DNA of 64,000 nt from contig NZ_PUJW01000008.1 in assembly GCF_011189575.1 (NCBI RefSeq), forward strand, positions 1 to 64,000, written 5' to 3'. The stretch's first letter is position 1. Each line of letters opens with the position of its first letter. The notes under the pieces were generated by a model. The model saw nothing but the letters and a program-made list of their open reading frames with translations, ran no database searches and was not told the origin of the DNA. Positions 1 through 8,462 of the stretch are shown here, in pieces. A program made the translations under genes and the position numbers. The DNA is from Photorhabdus cinerea. GTDB taxonomy: Bacteria; Pseudomonadota; Gammaproteobacteria; Enterobacterales; Enterobacteriaceae.

Positions 1-1
1 G

Positions 2-49
2 ATAGAAACGCTTAAAGCGTACGTTGCCAGTCAAAATACGCCGGAGTGA
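2..49 (+). CDS. Possible 3' end of an upstream gene (partial)
   Basis: An open frame enters from the left edge and runs about 15 codons to a TGA at 47-49 (ending ...SQNTPE). A terminator hairpin begins nine bases later, which is what the end of a transcription unit would look like. Fifteen codons are too few to identify a family, and the frame could be open by chance. Confidence 0.3.
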   Translation: METLKAYVASQNTPE

Positions 50-57
50 CGTGTTTT

Positions 58-75
58 AAAGCCCTTCGGGCTTTT
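58..75 (+). terminator. Rho-independent terminator
   Basis: AAAGCCC-TTC-GGGCTTTT forms a compact hairpin with a short T-run, just after the putative stop codon at 47-49. On the other strand it also lies downstream of the Fic gene. Confidence 0.7.
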
Positions 76-125
76 CGCCTTATATCCCCGCCCGCACTGG
101 GCTAGGGTTTACGGCGGATTTTGCT
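68..125. repeat. Direct repeat A flanking the Fic gene
   Basis: This 58-base segment matches 1361-1418 without gaps: the first 14 bases are identical (GGGCTTTTCGCCTT), the middle is variable, and TTTACGGC sits at the same offset (base 41), followed by TTTTGCT. I count about 40 of 58 identical positions. The pair brackets the Fic gene. A shorter relative of the right end (TTTACGGCGG.TTTTCGCT) lies at about 44440-44461. Confidence 0.5.
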
Positions 126-183
126 AATTCATCCTTTTTTTATTGCTTTTGATATGTCTCCTTTTCCCTACATTTACTAAGAT

Positions 184-1281
184 TCAACCTTTGTGATTAA
201 TAACGTAACGAGTGCTACGACCACCAGCACCAGTACTTTCTAAACAACCTAGCTCAACCAAATGTGTCAGGTGTCTGGTTGCAGTGGCACGACTTACCTT
301 AGCCACCTTTTGATATTGGCTGCTGCTAATGCCTTGTTCAAAATTGCTGTCCAGCATACGGTTTAGTACCTTCGCTTGCTCTTCGGTAAGTTGGGTCTGA
401 TCTATCCGTCGCCAGAATTTAGCTTTTTGCACAACCTGATTAATTTCTTTTAGTTTGTTTGCTAAGGTCTCATTCAATATTTTCAGAAACCAAACTAACC
501 AGACAGTAATATTCAAGCCGCCTCGTTGAGTGCTTTCAAGGATTTCGTAATATGCCTTACGATGATTACAAATACTTACCGACATTGCGTAGAAATGGAT
601 TGAGCGGTTTTCGGCTTGAGCAAGTGCAAGGTCTGTCAAAAATCGGGTAATGCGTCCGTTCCCGTTTTCCAGGGGGTGAATTGTCACAAACCATAAATGA
701 ACGATTGCTGCTCTGATGATGGGGTCAAGACTGGCATCTGTTCGGGATTGATTAAACCATTCTATGAATTGAGTCATTTCAGTGACCATTCTCTCTGGCG
801 GCGGTGCTTCAAGGTGGACAGTTGGCTTATCCAAACGACCGGATACTACTTCTATCATCCCTTTGCGTAATTTACCTCCCTGTATCGGATTGAACATGGT
901 ATAGCCTTCAGGGAATATCAACTGGTGCCATCTGAGGATACGTTCAAGGGTTAGAGCAGAATCACTATTTTCTATCACATCGAGGGCGACTTCTGTAATG
1001 CCATCACTCTTCTCTATTGTTGGATAAGGTTTTTCTTCCGTAATACCTAATCTGTTTGCCAATGACGAACGTATAGAAGCCGCATTTAATCTTTCTCCTT
1101 CAATTTCGCTTGAATAGAGTATGTTGGATAGAAGGCTATCAAGTGTTGCCTGCTTGGCATCTTCAAAGTCAGATTTGCCTAATAACAATCCTTGGTTAAA
1201 ATGCACGTCTCGCAGTAATGGTGCAATAATGTCGGCATCCCAATGGAATTTCGGCCAATTCGGTTGTTCCCATATCCACAT
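184..1281 (-). CDS. Fic-domain protein (AMPylation family) with N-terminal DUF4172 and C-terminal winged helix
   Basis: Fic enzymes transfer AMP or other nucleotide moieties to target hydroxyls. The active-site motif HPLENGNGRITR lies at residues 202-213, counting from ATG 1281. An inhibitory helix motif, S57-xxx-E61-G62 (SSEIEG), lies N-terminal to it, as in class II self-inhibited Fic proteins. The N-terminus MWIWEQPNW is typical of DUF4172. The last ~60 residues (SQYQKVAKVSRATATRHL) look like a winged helix-turn-helix. The frame extends to TTG 1323, but ATG 1281 has an AGGA ribosome site and starts where the domain starts. This is probably a self-regulating chromosomal Fic rather than a secreted toxin. 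The gene is isolated between direct repeats, with no antitoxin gene next to it. Confidence 0.85.
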   Translation of the reverse strand: MWIWEQPNWPKFHWDADIIAPLLRDVHFNQGLLLGKSDFEDAKQATLDSLLSNILYSSEIEGERLNAASIRSSLANRLGITEEKPYPTIEKSDGITEVALDVIENSDSALTLERILRWHQLIFPEGYTMFNPIQGGKLRKGMIEVVSGRLDKPTVHLEAPPPERMVTEMTQFIEWFNQSRTDASLDPIIRAAIVHLWFVTIHPLENGNGRITRFLTDLALAQAENRSIHFYAMSVSICNHRKAYYEILESTQRGGLNITVWLVWFLKILNETLANKLKEINQVVQKAKFWRRIDQTQLTEEQAKVLNRMLDSNFEQGISSSQYQKVAKVSRATATRHLTHLVELGCLESTGAGGRSTRYVINHKG

Positions 1282-1291
1282 AGATTTTTCC

Positions 1292-1356
1292 TGTGAGTCA
1301 AATAAGCCTTGTATTCTACTCAATATGTGAGTCGAATAGTAATTTTATTTGACTCA
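1292..1356 (-). promoter_or_regulatory. Candidate autoregulatory operator of the Fic gene
   Basis: TGTGAGTCAAATA (1292-1304) and TGTGAGTCGAATA (1326-1338) are direct repeats 34 bp apart. An inverted TATTTGACTCA lies at 1346-1356. They cover the region just upstream of the Fic start. The gene product ends in a winged helix-turn-helix, so autoregulation is a reasonable inference. Confidence 0.4.
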
Positions 1357-1360
1357 TTTT

Positions 1361-1418
1361 GGGCTTTTCGCCTTGTATCTTTATTGGTATAGGGAGACGA
1401 TTTACGGCAATTTTTGCT
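1361..1418. repeat. Direct repeat B flanking the Fic gene
   Basis: Partner of the repeat at 68-125, same orientation, conserved at both ends and divergent in the middle. It lies just upstream of the Fic promoter region. Confidence 0.5.
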
Positions 1419-1603
1419 TCGAGTGAGCAGTTCACTGGAAACGATTTTCAGGCTCATGAATCAGTTGGCGTAGGACAATTTTTTCGGGTACAGCTTCATT
1501 TCGTTGAGGCAGCATTTTCTGTGCTTGTTTAACACAAAAGTCAGCAATATCAGTCAGGCAATGTCTCTTTAACTCAGGCATAGTGAGTTGCATGGAGGAT
1601 GCA

Positions 1604-2473
1604 ATGCACGATGATAAAATTGACGCCTATGTGAAACGGTTCGATCAGGTATTTGGTTATATTGAGCGCCATTTGGACGAACCGCTTACACTGGAACAAC
1701 TGAGTGATGTTGCGAATTTTTCGCGTTATCACTTTCACCGACAGTTTGCTAACTACTGCGGTATACCTGTAGGACGCTATATCCAATTAATGAGATTAAA
1801 GCGAGCCTCCTACCGCTTAGCATTCAATCCGTTAGAAAAAATTATTGATATTGCGTTGGACGCAGGTTTTCAAAACCCAGAATCGTTCAGCCGTGCTTTC
1901 AAACAATCGTTTGGTCTAACACCTAGCCAGTTTCGCAAACAACCGGATTGGGCATGTTGGCACCAACGTATTCCTGAACAAAAACGTACAAGGACACAAA
2001 CTATGAATGTAAAAATTGTTAATTTTCCAGAAACACGCGTTGCTATATTGTCCCATCATGGTCAATCTGAGCTGGTCAATGCGACGGCTGCACGTTTTAT
2101 CGAATGGCGCAAAACCACAGGATTATCGCCTGTTGCTACCAGTCAAACCTACGGTATTGCTCCGCATGATCCGGTAACGACAAAAGGAGAAGATTTCCGC
2201 TTTGACATTTGCGGAACAGTAGAGGTACCAATCCAAGAGGATAATTTATTCGGGATCAGGAACGGTACTATACCAGGTGGGTGCTGTGCCGTTGTGCGCC
2301 ATCATGGTTTACATGATTCTTTGTCGGAGAGTGCGCGATATTTGTATCGTGACTGGTTGCCCGCCAGTGGGGAAGAGTTGCGCGATTTCCCATTATACTT
2401 TCACTACCTTAACTTTGTGCATGAAGTCGCTGTACATGAATTGTTGACGGATATATATTTGCCGCTTAAGTAG
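1604..2473 (+). CDS. AraC-family regulator with GyrI-like effector-binding domain
   Basis: The first ~105 residues hold the two helix-turn-helix units of AraC/XylS proteins (ERHLDEPLTLEQLSDVANFS; then IIDIALDAGFQNPESFSRAF, ending FGLTPSQFR). From about residue 125 (MNVKIVNFPETRVAILSH) follows a GyrI/Rob-type ligand-binding domain running to the end, with the family's HHG and FPLYFHYLN signatures. Length 289 aa is normal for Rob/SoxS-like two-domain members. I chose ATG 1604 because GGAGG (1594-1598) sits 5 bases before it; GTG 1583 and ATG 1592 have no such site. The ligand is unknown; relatives respond to small cationic or hydrophobic compounds. It stands alone. Confidence 0.85.
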   Translation: MHDDKIDAYVKRFDQVFGYIERHLDEPLTLEQLSDVANFSRYHFHRQFANYCGIPVGRYIQLMRLKRASYRLAFNPLEKIIDIALDAGFQNPESFSRAFKQSFGLTPSQFRKQPDWACWHQRIPEQKRTRTQTMNVKIVNFPETRVAILSHHGQSELVNATAARFIEWRKTTGLSPVATSQTYGIAPHDPVTTKGEDFRFDICGTVEVPIQEDNLFGIRNGTIPGGCCAVVRHHGLHDSLSESARYLYRDWLPASGEELRDFPLYFHYLNFVHEVAVHELLTDIYLPLK

Positions 2474-2475
2474 CT

Positions 2476-2634
2476 ACCTTTATTGTTGACGGAAAAGAGA
2501 ATTCCCCTAAATATGTTCAATCTGGATTATTAATTCAGGCTGTCGGCAACTGGCGGTGGATTAACGGTGCTAAATCAAAGATACCTTTGCGGGTTGGTGT
2601 CTTAGCATTATTTAAGTACAACTTGCTGGGATTA
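2476..2634 (+). pseudogene. Decayed coding fragment running into an ERIC element
   Basis: Directly after the AraC gene a frame without any start codon encodes protein-like sequence (FIVDGKENSPKYVQSGLLIQ, then a segment with NWRWINGAK and IPLRVGVLALFKY). It then continues in frame through the ERIC element to a TAA near 2765. No start, no ribosome site and fusion to ERIC suggest the leftover C-terminal part of a lost gene. I do not recognise the family. Confidence 0.35.
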
Positions 2635-2761
2635 TATACCCAATGGATTTCAAGATGGATCGCGACGGCAAGGGAGCGAATCCCCGGGAGCATAGATAAC
2701 TCGGTGACCGGGGTGAGTGAGTGCAACCAACAAAGAGGCAACTTGAAAGATAACGGGTATA
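2635..2761. repeat. ERIC/IRU element, copy 1 (full length, 127 bp)
   Basis: Starts TATACCC, ends GGGTATA, with the conserved ERIC core CGGTGACCGGGGTGAGTGAG near the middle. It is opposite in orientation to the copies at 15194-15320 and 56965-57090, with which it aligns over its full length. It lies between the AraC gene and the shared terminator at 2786. Confidence 0.9.
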
Positions 2762-2785
2762 ATTAATAAATATGTCGATAATAAG

Positions 2786-2818
2786 TTAATAAGCCGGAAT
2801 AATTTTCCGGCTTATTAA
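2786..2818. terminator. Bidirectional terminator between the AraC and LuxR genes
   Basis: TTAATAAGCCGGAA and TTCCGGCTTATTAA form a perfect 14-bp stem with a 5-base loop. A/T tracts on both sides and convergent genes on either flank make it suitable for both strands. Confidence 0.8.
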
Positions 2819-2988
2819 TATTAATGATCTACTGTGGCGCATACCCGCAGTTGGGTAGAACGCATTGGCGCTTATAAATATCATCTTTAATCTGATGTTT
2901 CCCCTCATTTGATTTTTATTTGAATAACTACTTTGATTAGGCATGCAAAGCCATTTTATTGTTACAGGTAATTTATAACATCTACCAA

Positions 2989-3648
2989 TTACAAGTGCCG
3001 GGTAATAAATCCGTTGGAAACCAGTTCGGTGCGATTAGTCACTTTAGTTTTGACAAAGATATTGCGCAAATGGGTTTTTACGGTAGACAGGGAGATATTA
3101 AGTGCTTGTGCAATCCGTTTGTTACTTGCACCTGCTCTTACCAAATTAATAATTTCCTGTTCTTTAGCCGTCAGAATCGTTGGTGTTTCAGGAAGTAAAT
3201 CTCTAGTGGCTAATTCAATTAATGGTAGGATAGTACTGAGACGATTAAAATCTTTCGGTGTAAATGGAGTATCTCGTAATAAAGAAACTCCAGCAATAAT
3301 TCGGTTGTGCTGGCGGATAAATATTTCTGCAATATCTTGTATGTTATTTGGCAGCATAAATTCATAGTAGTATTTATTATGTTTGGTCAGTGTATTTTGA
3401 TCCATGCCAACCATATTAATATCATTTTGTTGATAATTGGCCGGTTTGAGTGGATCTAAATGCTGAAAATGTGCCAGATAATTCTTGTGTGTTTCGCCTG
3501 AAATACCATACAGAATGTAGTTCTCAGGGCGTGACTTATCGTTCACCAGATAGAATGCTGCGGCTGAGATAGGAACTAAATGAGCAATAGTGTTCAGGCA
3601 ACTGTAGATTAAAGTATTTTCACGGCTGGTTGAGGGTAAGGTAGACAA
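2989..3648 (-). CDS. LuxR-type transcriptional regulator
   Basis: Residues ~157-219 are a LuxR C-terminal helix-turn-helix (LTAKEQEIINLVRAGASNKR, then ISLSTVKTHLRNIF), the strongest signal. The N-terminal ~145 residues do not show the conserved residues of acyl-homoserine-lactone-binding domains that I would expect. They look like a GAF/PAS-type sensor or a diverged autoinducer domain. No luxI partner is present, so it is a LuxR solo, a class expanded in Photorhabdus (established knowledge). The start is the TTG at 3646-3648, preceded by AGAGAG; no ATG is available nearby. It is divergent from the permease gene at 4092. Confidence 0.8.
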   Translation of the reverse strand: MSTLPSTSRENTLIYSCLNTIAHLVPISAAAFYLVNDKSRPENYILYGISGETHKNYLAHFQHLDPLKPANYQQNDINMVGMDQNTLTKHNKYYYEFMLPNNIQDIAEIFIRQHNRIIAGVSLLRDTPFTPKDFNRLSTILPLIELATRDLLPETPTILTAKEQEIINLVRAGASNKRIAQALNISLSTVKTHLRNIFVKTKVTNRTELVSNGFITRHL

Positions 3649-4088
3649 GAATGTTCTCTCTTAGAATAGTATCTAATTGGGTAAGTTAATATTGATGATT
3701 AATAAAAGGGTAATTAAAGTGTGAAATTAACACAAAATAAACATATTAATAACGTGACATAGATTACAATAAATAAAATTTTATAAGGTGATAGTTACTG
3801 ATTAACAACACTATGTTGGTACATTTCTGAAGTGAGTTTTTAATGTATTAATGAATTATTGTTTTTTTTATTGTTTGATATTTAAGTGGTTATGTTTTTT
3901 ACTCTCCATTTTCTGGTATTTTCCGCAATATTTTTTAGCTATTAATCCCCCTTTAGATATCGTCCTTTAGGACGATGGCCGATATTCCGCTTCGCTTTCT
4001 ATAGTGTATTTATCACTAATGAAATTTACAAAAAATTCACAAATAAATAGTTGTTAACGTTATTTTTATGGCCGGAATAAGAGGGAAA
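3649..4088. other. Intergenic control region between the LuxR and permease genes
   Basis: About 440 bases of very AT-rich DNA between divergent genes. The only structure I see is a perfect hairpin at 3959-3976 (ATCGTCC-TTTA-GGACGAT) without a T-run, so more likely an operator or an RNA structure in the permease leader than a terminator. No convincing gene is present. Confidence 0.4.
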
Positions 4089-4091
4089 ATG

Positions 4092-5585
4092 ATGAGTATG
4101 TCAACGCGACTGACTTCGCATATTGCAAAGGGCGTGGTGGGATTTCCTACCACACTAGCAAGTTCCGTCGGGGTAATTATGGCAAGCCCGGTTATTCTGA
4201 CTGTAACAAGTGGTTTTGGTATTGGTGGTGATACTTTCGTATTGGCTATGATAATTAGCTTTATCATGATGCAAGCTCAAGTGACGACTTTTTCCGAAGC
4301 GGCAGCCATTTTACCGACATCTGGTTCTGTCTATGATTATATTTCTTGTGGGATGGGGAGGTTTTGGGCGATTACCGGCGCGCTTTCAGCTTATTTAATT
4401 GTTCATATTTTTGCGGGTACGGCAGAAACAATTCTGTCTGGCATTATGGCATTAGTTAATTTTGACAGCCTTAATACGGTGATGGAAAGTAATAACGCGT
4501 CATGGATGGTGGGTGTTGGACTGGTTATTACCTTCGGGTTACTGAATGCGTTGGGGATTGAAGCGTTCAGTAAAGTCGAAATTGTGCTGACATTCTGTAT
4601 GTGGAGTACTTTGGTTATTTTCAGTATTTTCGGGTTATTGATGCCGTTTACTGTGCCGTTGGAGAGTTGGTTCGGTGAGGGGCTTAATCTGAACGATCCA
4701 CTAGCGGTACTGAGCTTGGTTGGTATGGCGATGTTTATGTTTGTTGGCTGTGAGCTGGTCACGCCAATGGCTCCTGAAATTAAAAATTCTGCCAAAGTGA
4801 TTCCGCGGGCAATGATGACGGGCTTGTGTGGTGTGGCTCTCTGTATGGGGTTATACGGGGCATCGATCAGTCATCAGGTAGAGAATGTACTGGTTGATGT
4901 AGAAAATAATGTTCGTTTGCTGGAAACGCCAATGGCAATCCCTGCGTTTGCGGGTCAGGTAATGGGAGATTTTGGTAAGTATTGGATTGGTATCGGGTTA
5001 TTACTGGCAGGGGCTGCAACGATTAATACCCTGATGGCGGCGGTACCACGTATTCTTTACGGGATGGCATTGGATGGAGCATTGCCGCGTATTTTTGCTT
5101 ATTTGCATCCACGTTTTAAAACGCCAATATTTGGGATTTTGGTTGCGGTAATGATCCCCTGTTTACATGCCTTTATTATTCAGGGCGATTTGAATCGGAT
5201 TATGCCTTTGGTTCTGGCAGCAGTATGTGCTTGGTGTGTGGCTTATTTACTGGTGACATGTTCAGTGATATTACTGCGTATCCGCAGACCTGATTTACAT
5301 CGTGCCTATAAATCACCGTTTTTCCCATTGCCTCAGATTATCTCCAGTGTGGGTATTATCTTGGCGATTATTCATATCACACCTCCGGGAATGAATCCCG
5401 GCGACGTGTATATTCCATTTGCCATCATGTTGGGCCTGACAGCCAGTTATGCTCTGTTTTGGACGCTATGTGTACAACGGGTGAATCCGTTTAAACCAGT
5501 GCCCGTTGAGCAGGTACTTTCGCATACTTTTACTCAGGATGAATTGTCGGAGGTGCAACTTGGGCCACTTCGTTCCCTTAATTGA
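4092..5585 (+). CDS. APC-family amino-acid permease
   Basis: About twelve hydrophobic segments are spread over 497 residues. The N-terminus has the APC hallmark GVVGFPTTLASSVGVIMASP (helix 1, substrate-binding GxG-like turn), and a later segment (FVGCELVTPMAPEIKNSAKVIPRA) is typical of the superfamily. It would import an amino acid or amine across the inner membrane; the substrate cannot be read from sequence. The frame opens at ATG 4068, but GAGGG at 4081-4085 is placed for ATG 4092. Its end overlaps the start of the next gene, so the two are probably translationally coupled. Confidence 0.8.
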   Translation: MSMSTRLTSHIAKGVVGFPTTLASSVGVIMASPVILTVTSGFGIGGDTFVLAMIISFIMMQAQVTTFSEAAAILPTSGSVYDYISCGMGRFWAITGALSAYLIVHIFAGTAETILSGIMALVNFDSLNTVMESNNASWMVGVGLVITFGLLNALGIEAFSKVEIVLTFCMWSTLVIFSIFGLLMPFTVPLESWFGEGLNLNDPLAVLSLVGMAMFMFVGCELVTPMAPEIKNSAKVIPRAMMTGLCGVALCMGLYGASISHQVENVLVDVENNVRLLETPMAIPAFAGQVMGDFGKYWIGIGLLLAGAATINTLMAAVPRILYGMALDGALPRIFAYLHPRFKTPIFGILVAVMIPCLHAFIIQGDLNRIMPLVLAAVCAWCVAYLLVTCSVILLRIRRPDLHRAYKSPFFPLPQIISSVGIILAIIHITPPGMNPGDVYIPFAIMLGLTASYALFWTLCVQRVNPFKPVPVEQVLSHTFTQDELSEVQLGPLRSLN

Positions 5586-6180
5586 TGGTATTTGGCGGTG
5601 GGTGAGTAAACCCCGTCATCCTTCTGGCTATCAGGTCGGTATGACTCTAAACTGGCTGCAACAGAATTTGTCATCTTACTGTTGTGAGCGTTTGTCAGCA
5701 GAAAGTTTGCAAATTACGTTACCTGATGGACCGCGGGTTGAAGTTTATGAAAAGCCGAAGGCGCTGTTTCTGGCTTATATTGTCAGTTGTTGTTTTCGTT
5801 TGCAGGGAATCACTTCATTCAAGGAAAAAATAGTTATTAAAGCCAAAGTGAAAGGAATACTTCGGCGAAAGACAGTGAGTTATTACTGTTGCCATGGTGC
5901 AGAATTTGGACAACAGATTATTGATTTACTTAATCAGTATCCATTGATTGGTGAAACGTTAGCAGAGCTGGATTTTCGGCATCTCACATTGAATATTCAT
6001 CAGGGGCAATGGCAGTTTGAGGTGGAGCATTTTGCAGCTTCTGAGGTCGTCAGTCGATTACCAGTCAGTCGTCGTTATTTGCGTTTGAGTTCTGAGCAGC
6101 GCTATTTGTTGCTCAGTACTTTGCTGATGTTTAGTCAGCTAATAGGAAAGTTAGATGAAAAAACAATAAGATATGCATAA
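5560..6180 (+). CDS. DUF3156-like protein coupled to the permease
   Basis: A 206-aa soluble protein of unknown function. I recall DUF3156 proteins beside APC permeases in proteobacteria, and this gene fits by position and character, but the family call is from memory. The start is chosen as TTG 5560: a GGAGG site (5549-5553) lies 6 bases upstream, and this places the start 26 bases inside the permease gene. The longer frame from ATG 5506 lacks a ribosome site. A terminator follows at 6203. Confidence 0.55.
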   Translation: MGHFVPLIDGIWRWVSKPRHPSGYQVGMTLNWLQQNLSSYCCERLSAESLQITLPDGPRVEVYEKPKALFLAYIVSCCFRLQGITSFKEKIVIKAKVKGILRRKTVSYYCCHGAEFGQQIIDLLNQYPLIGETLAELDFRHLTLNIHQGQWQFEVEHFAASEVVSRLPVSRRYLRLSSEQRYLLLSTLLMFSQLIGKLDEKTIRYA

Positions 6181-6202
6181 TTCTTGTTTATTTTTAAATA
6201 GA

Positions 6203-6234
6203 AACCACCGATCTTTATTCAAGAGTCGGTGGTT
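6203..6234 (+). terminator. Terminator of the permease/DUF3156 operon
   Basis: AACCACCGA and TCGGTGGTT form a 9-bp stem with a 14-base loop, 23 bases after the stop codon. There is no long T-run. Confidence 0.6.
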
Positions 6235-6639
6235 GTGTGAGTGAAATCATTATGTCCGTAATGGATTATATGATTATGTGTAAAATTAAGGTAGATATCA
6301 CAGATGTTTAAGAAAATTTATTAAAATATTTCATCAAGTCATTGTTGTTCAATCTATACTTAATATGTGAAAAATAATACAAAATAATATCGACAGGAAA
6401 GTTTAGATAGTAATTATAATACCAGGACTTTATCGTATAAAAGTAATTGATTTATTAGAATGACTACAAAATTATATCGTTAAAAGGCTGTTATAATATT
6501 TCAGTGATGAATAGATGTATCGGAAACAGGGTCAAACATGTTGAGCAATTTTCGTTGTATGTTGGTTGTTTATAGTTGAAGGCTCCTTTTTTATTTTTAG
6601 ACCTTTGAAGATCGATTTACCTAAAATCAATCCCGTTTC
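6235..6639. other. AT-rich leader upstream of the HpaB-like gene
   Basis: About 400 bases with no coding signal on either strand. It presumably carries the promoter and a long 5' leader for the gene at 6654. I can define no operator. Confidence 0.4.
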
Positions 6640-6653
6640 GGAGGAAGTCATTA

Positions 6654-8099
6654 ATGTCAAGAACAGGTGAGGAATATATTGAAAGCCTGCGTGATGGAAG
6701 AACTATTTTTCTGAATGGAGAAAAGATCACAAATCATGTGGATCACCCTGCTTTTCGAAATGCAATCAGGACCGTAGCTTCACTTTATGATTATCAGGCA
6801 GAACATGCTGATCGGATGACGTTTGAAATCCCTGGAGGCAAGAACGTCGGTTTAAGTTGGCAGCTTCCTGATACTCAAGAGAAATTGATTGCCAGAGGTG
6901 AGGCTGCATATGCCTGGGCAATGCAAAGTTGTGGTTGGTTAGGCAGAAGCCCGGATCATGTTGCTTCTGCTATGACTGGAATAATGACTCACCTGGAAAT
7001 ATTTGAAGAATACTCTAGGGACAGGGCAGAGGCGTTAAAAAACTACTATTTATATGCCCGTGATAAAGATACTTATTTGACTTTCACATTAGTCAATCCA
7101 CAAGGTGATCGATCCAAAACGCCCAGTGAGCATGTAAAAAACGTATTTCATACTCTTCGTGTACTGGAGGAAAAGCCGCAAGGAATCATTGTTAGAGGGG
7201 CAAAGATGTTAGGGACAGCTGCTGTCCTTGCAGAAGAGGTTTTTGTTGGTGTATTCAATCCACTTAAAGAATTTGTGGATGATCAATATGCTTTATCTTT
7301 TGCGTTGCCTTTGAATACTAAAGGGATAAAAATTCTTTCTAGGAAGTCCTATGAAATAGGAAGCAATAAATTTGATTCCCCTTTATCGCATCAATTTGAC
7401 GAAAATGATTCTGTAATTTATTTCGATGATGTCCTCGTGCCGTGGGAAAGAGTTTTTATTTATAAAAATACGGGTATGTGTCGTAGACAATTTCAGGCAA
7501 CTGCTGCTGATGTTTTAATGGATGTTCAAGGCATGGCCCGATATGCCGTTAAGCTGCATTTCTTATCGGGTCTGGCTCATCAGCTTACCGAAGCTATAAG
7601 CACCAATGAATTTCCTGCTGTTCGAGAGTCATTAGCTGAGCTTGCTTGCTATGCCACTAACATGGAAGGGCTATTTCGAGGCTTGCTTCATAACCCTGAT
7701 CGACATAATGAGTACTATATTCCTAATCGATTACAACTATATGCTTGCCAGGTTGTTTTGCAGTCAATTTATCCCAAAGTGATAGAAAACATCAGAACAC
7801 TTTCTGGTGGTGGTGTGATTATGTTGCCATCCAACTATGCTGACTTAACAAATCCAGAAATCCGTGACTTAATAGAAAAAACGCAATATTCAACCTTGCT
7901 GGAACCCATTGAACGCGTGAAGTTACTGAAATTAGTTTGGGATGCCATTGGCTCTGAGTTTGCATCACGTCATACTCAATATGAAATGTTCTATTCAGGC
8001 GCGCATTTTCTTGCTTTGTCTCGTGTTTATGAACAATATGATTGGGATTTTGCTAAGAGTATGAGTAGAGGAATTTTAGATTCCATTGATGTGAAATAA
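6654..8099 (+). CDS. HpaB-like flavin-dependent oxygenase (4-hydroxyphenylacetate 3-monooxygenase family)
   Basis: This 481-aa protein has the HpaB/HpaH architecture: an N-terminal helical domain (TGEEYIESLRDGR opening, typical of the family), a central beta domain (FTLVNPQGDRSKTP) and a C-terminal acyl-CoA-dehydrogenase-like helical domain. The family hydroxylates phenols using FADH2 supplied by a separate reductase (HpaC). No reductase or hpa catabolic gene is adjacent, so it may act in secondary metabolism or borrow a reductase from elsewhere. Start ATG 6654 has GGAGGAAG 6 bases upstream. A clear terminator follows at 8156. The exact substrate is unknown. Confidence 0.85.
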   Translation: MSRTGEEYIESLRDGRTIFLNGEKITNHVDHPAFRNAIRTVASLYDYQAEHADRMTFEIPGGKNVGLSWQLPDTQEKLIARGEAAYAWAMQSCGWLGRSPDHVASAMTGIMTHLEIFEEYSRDRAEALKNYYLYARDKDTYLTFTLVNPQGDRSKTPSEHVKNVFHTLRVLEEKPQGIIVRGAKMLGTAAVLAEEVFVGVFNPLKEFVDDQYALSFALPLNTKGIKILSRKSYEIGSNKFDSPLSHQFDENDSVIYFDDVLVPWERVFIYKNTGMCRRQFQATAADVLMDVQGMARYAVKLHFLSGLAHQLTEAISTNEFPAVRESLAELACYATNMEGLFRGLLHNPDRHNEYYIPNRLQLYACQVVLQSIYPKVIENIRTLSGGGVIMLPSNYADLTNPEIRDLIEKTQYSTLLEPIERVKLLKLVWDAIGSEFASRHTQYEMFYSGAHFLALSRVYEQYDWDFAKSMSRGILDSIDVK

Positions 8100-8155
8100 A
8101 TTTTTTATTTAATTTGGGGTATAGTTACTGATCTTTAATTTTATCGAATTTGAAG

Positions 8156-8184
8156 AAGCGGGATAGAATATATTCCGCTTTTTT
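8156..8184 (+). terminator. Terminator of the HpaB-like gene
   Basis: AAGCGGGATA and TATTCCGCTT pair with one G-U, and the stem runs into a T-tract (8179-8184). Confidence 0.85.
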
Positions 8185-8462
8185 GTTATTTAATATATTA
8201 AAAAAGGGGTGAGATCACTAGTTTAATATCAACGTACTAAATTTTTCGTATATTCAATTAATAATTAGTTAGAGAATGGTTTATTTGTAATGTTTTAACG
8301 CGATTATATCATTACTGGTGAAAGTTAGTATGCAATTTATTTTATGGATAATAGTATTTGTTCTTATTATTAAGTAAAGATTTGATGCATGATTTGGCGC
8401 GGAAAAGTGATTGAACATCTGTAGTTAGAAATCTGTAGTTAAAAACCGATAAAGAGAAAAAA
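8185..8462. other. AT-rich spacer
   Basis: No gene or clear site seen. The missing front part of the esterase remnant downstream is not detectable here in any frame. Confidence 0.4.
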
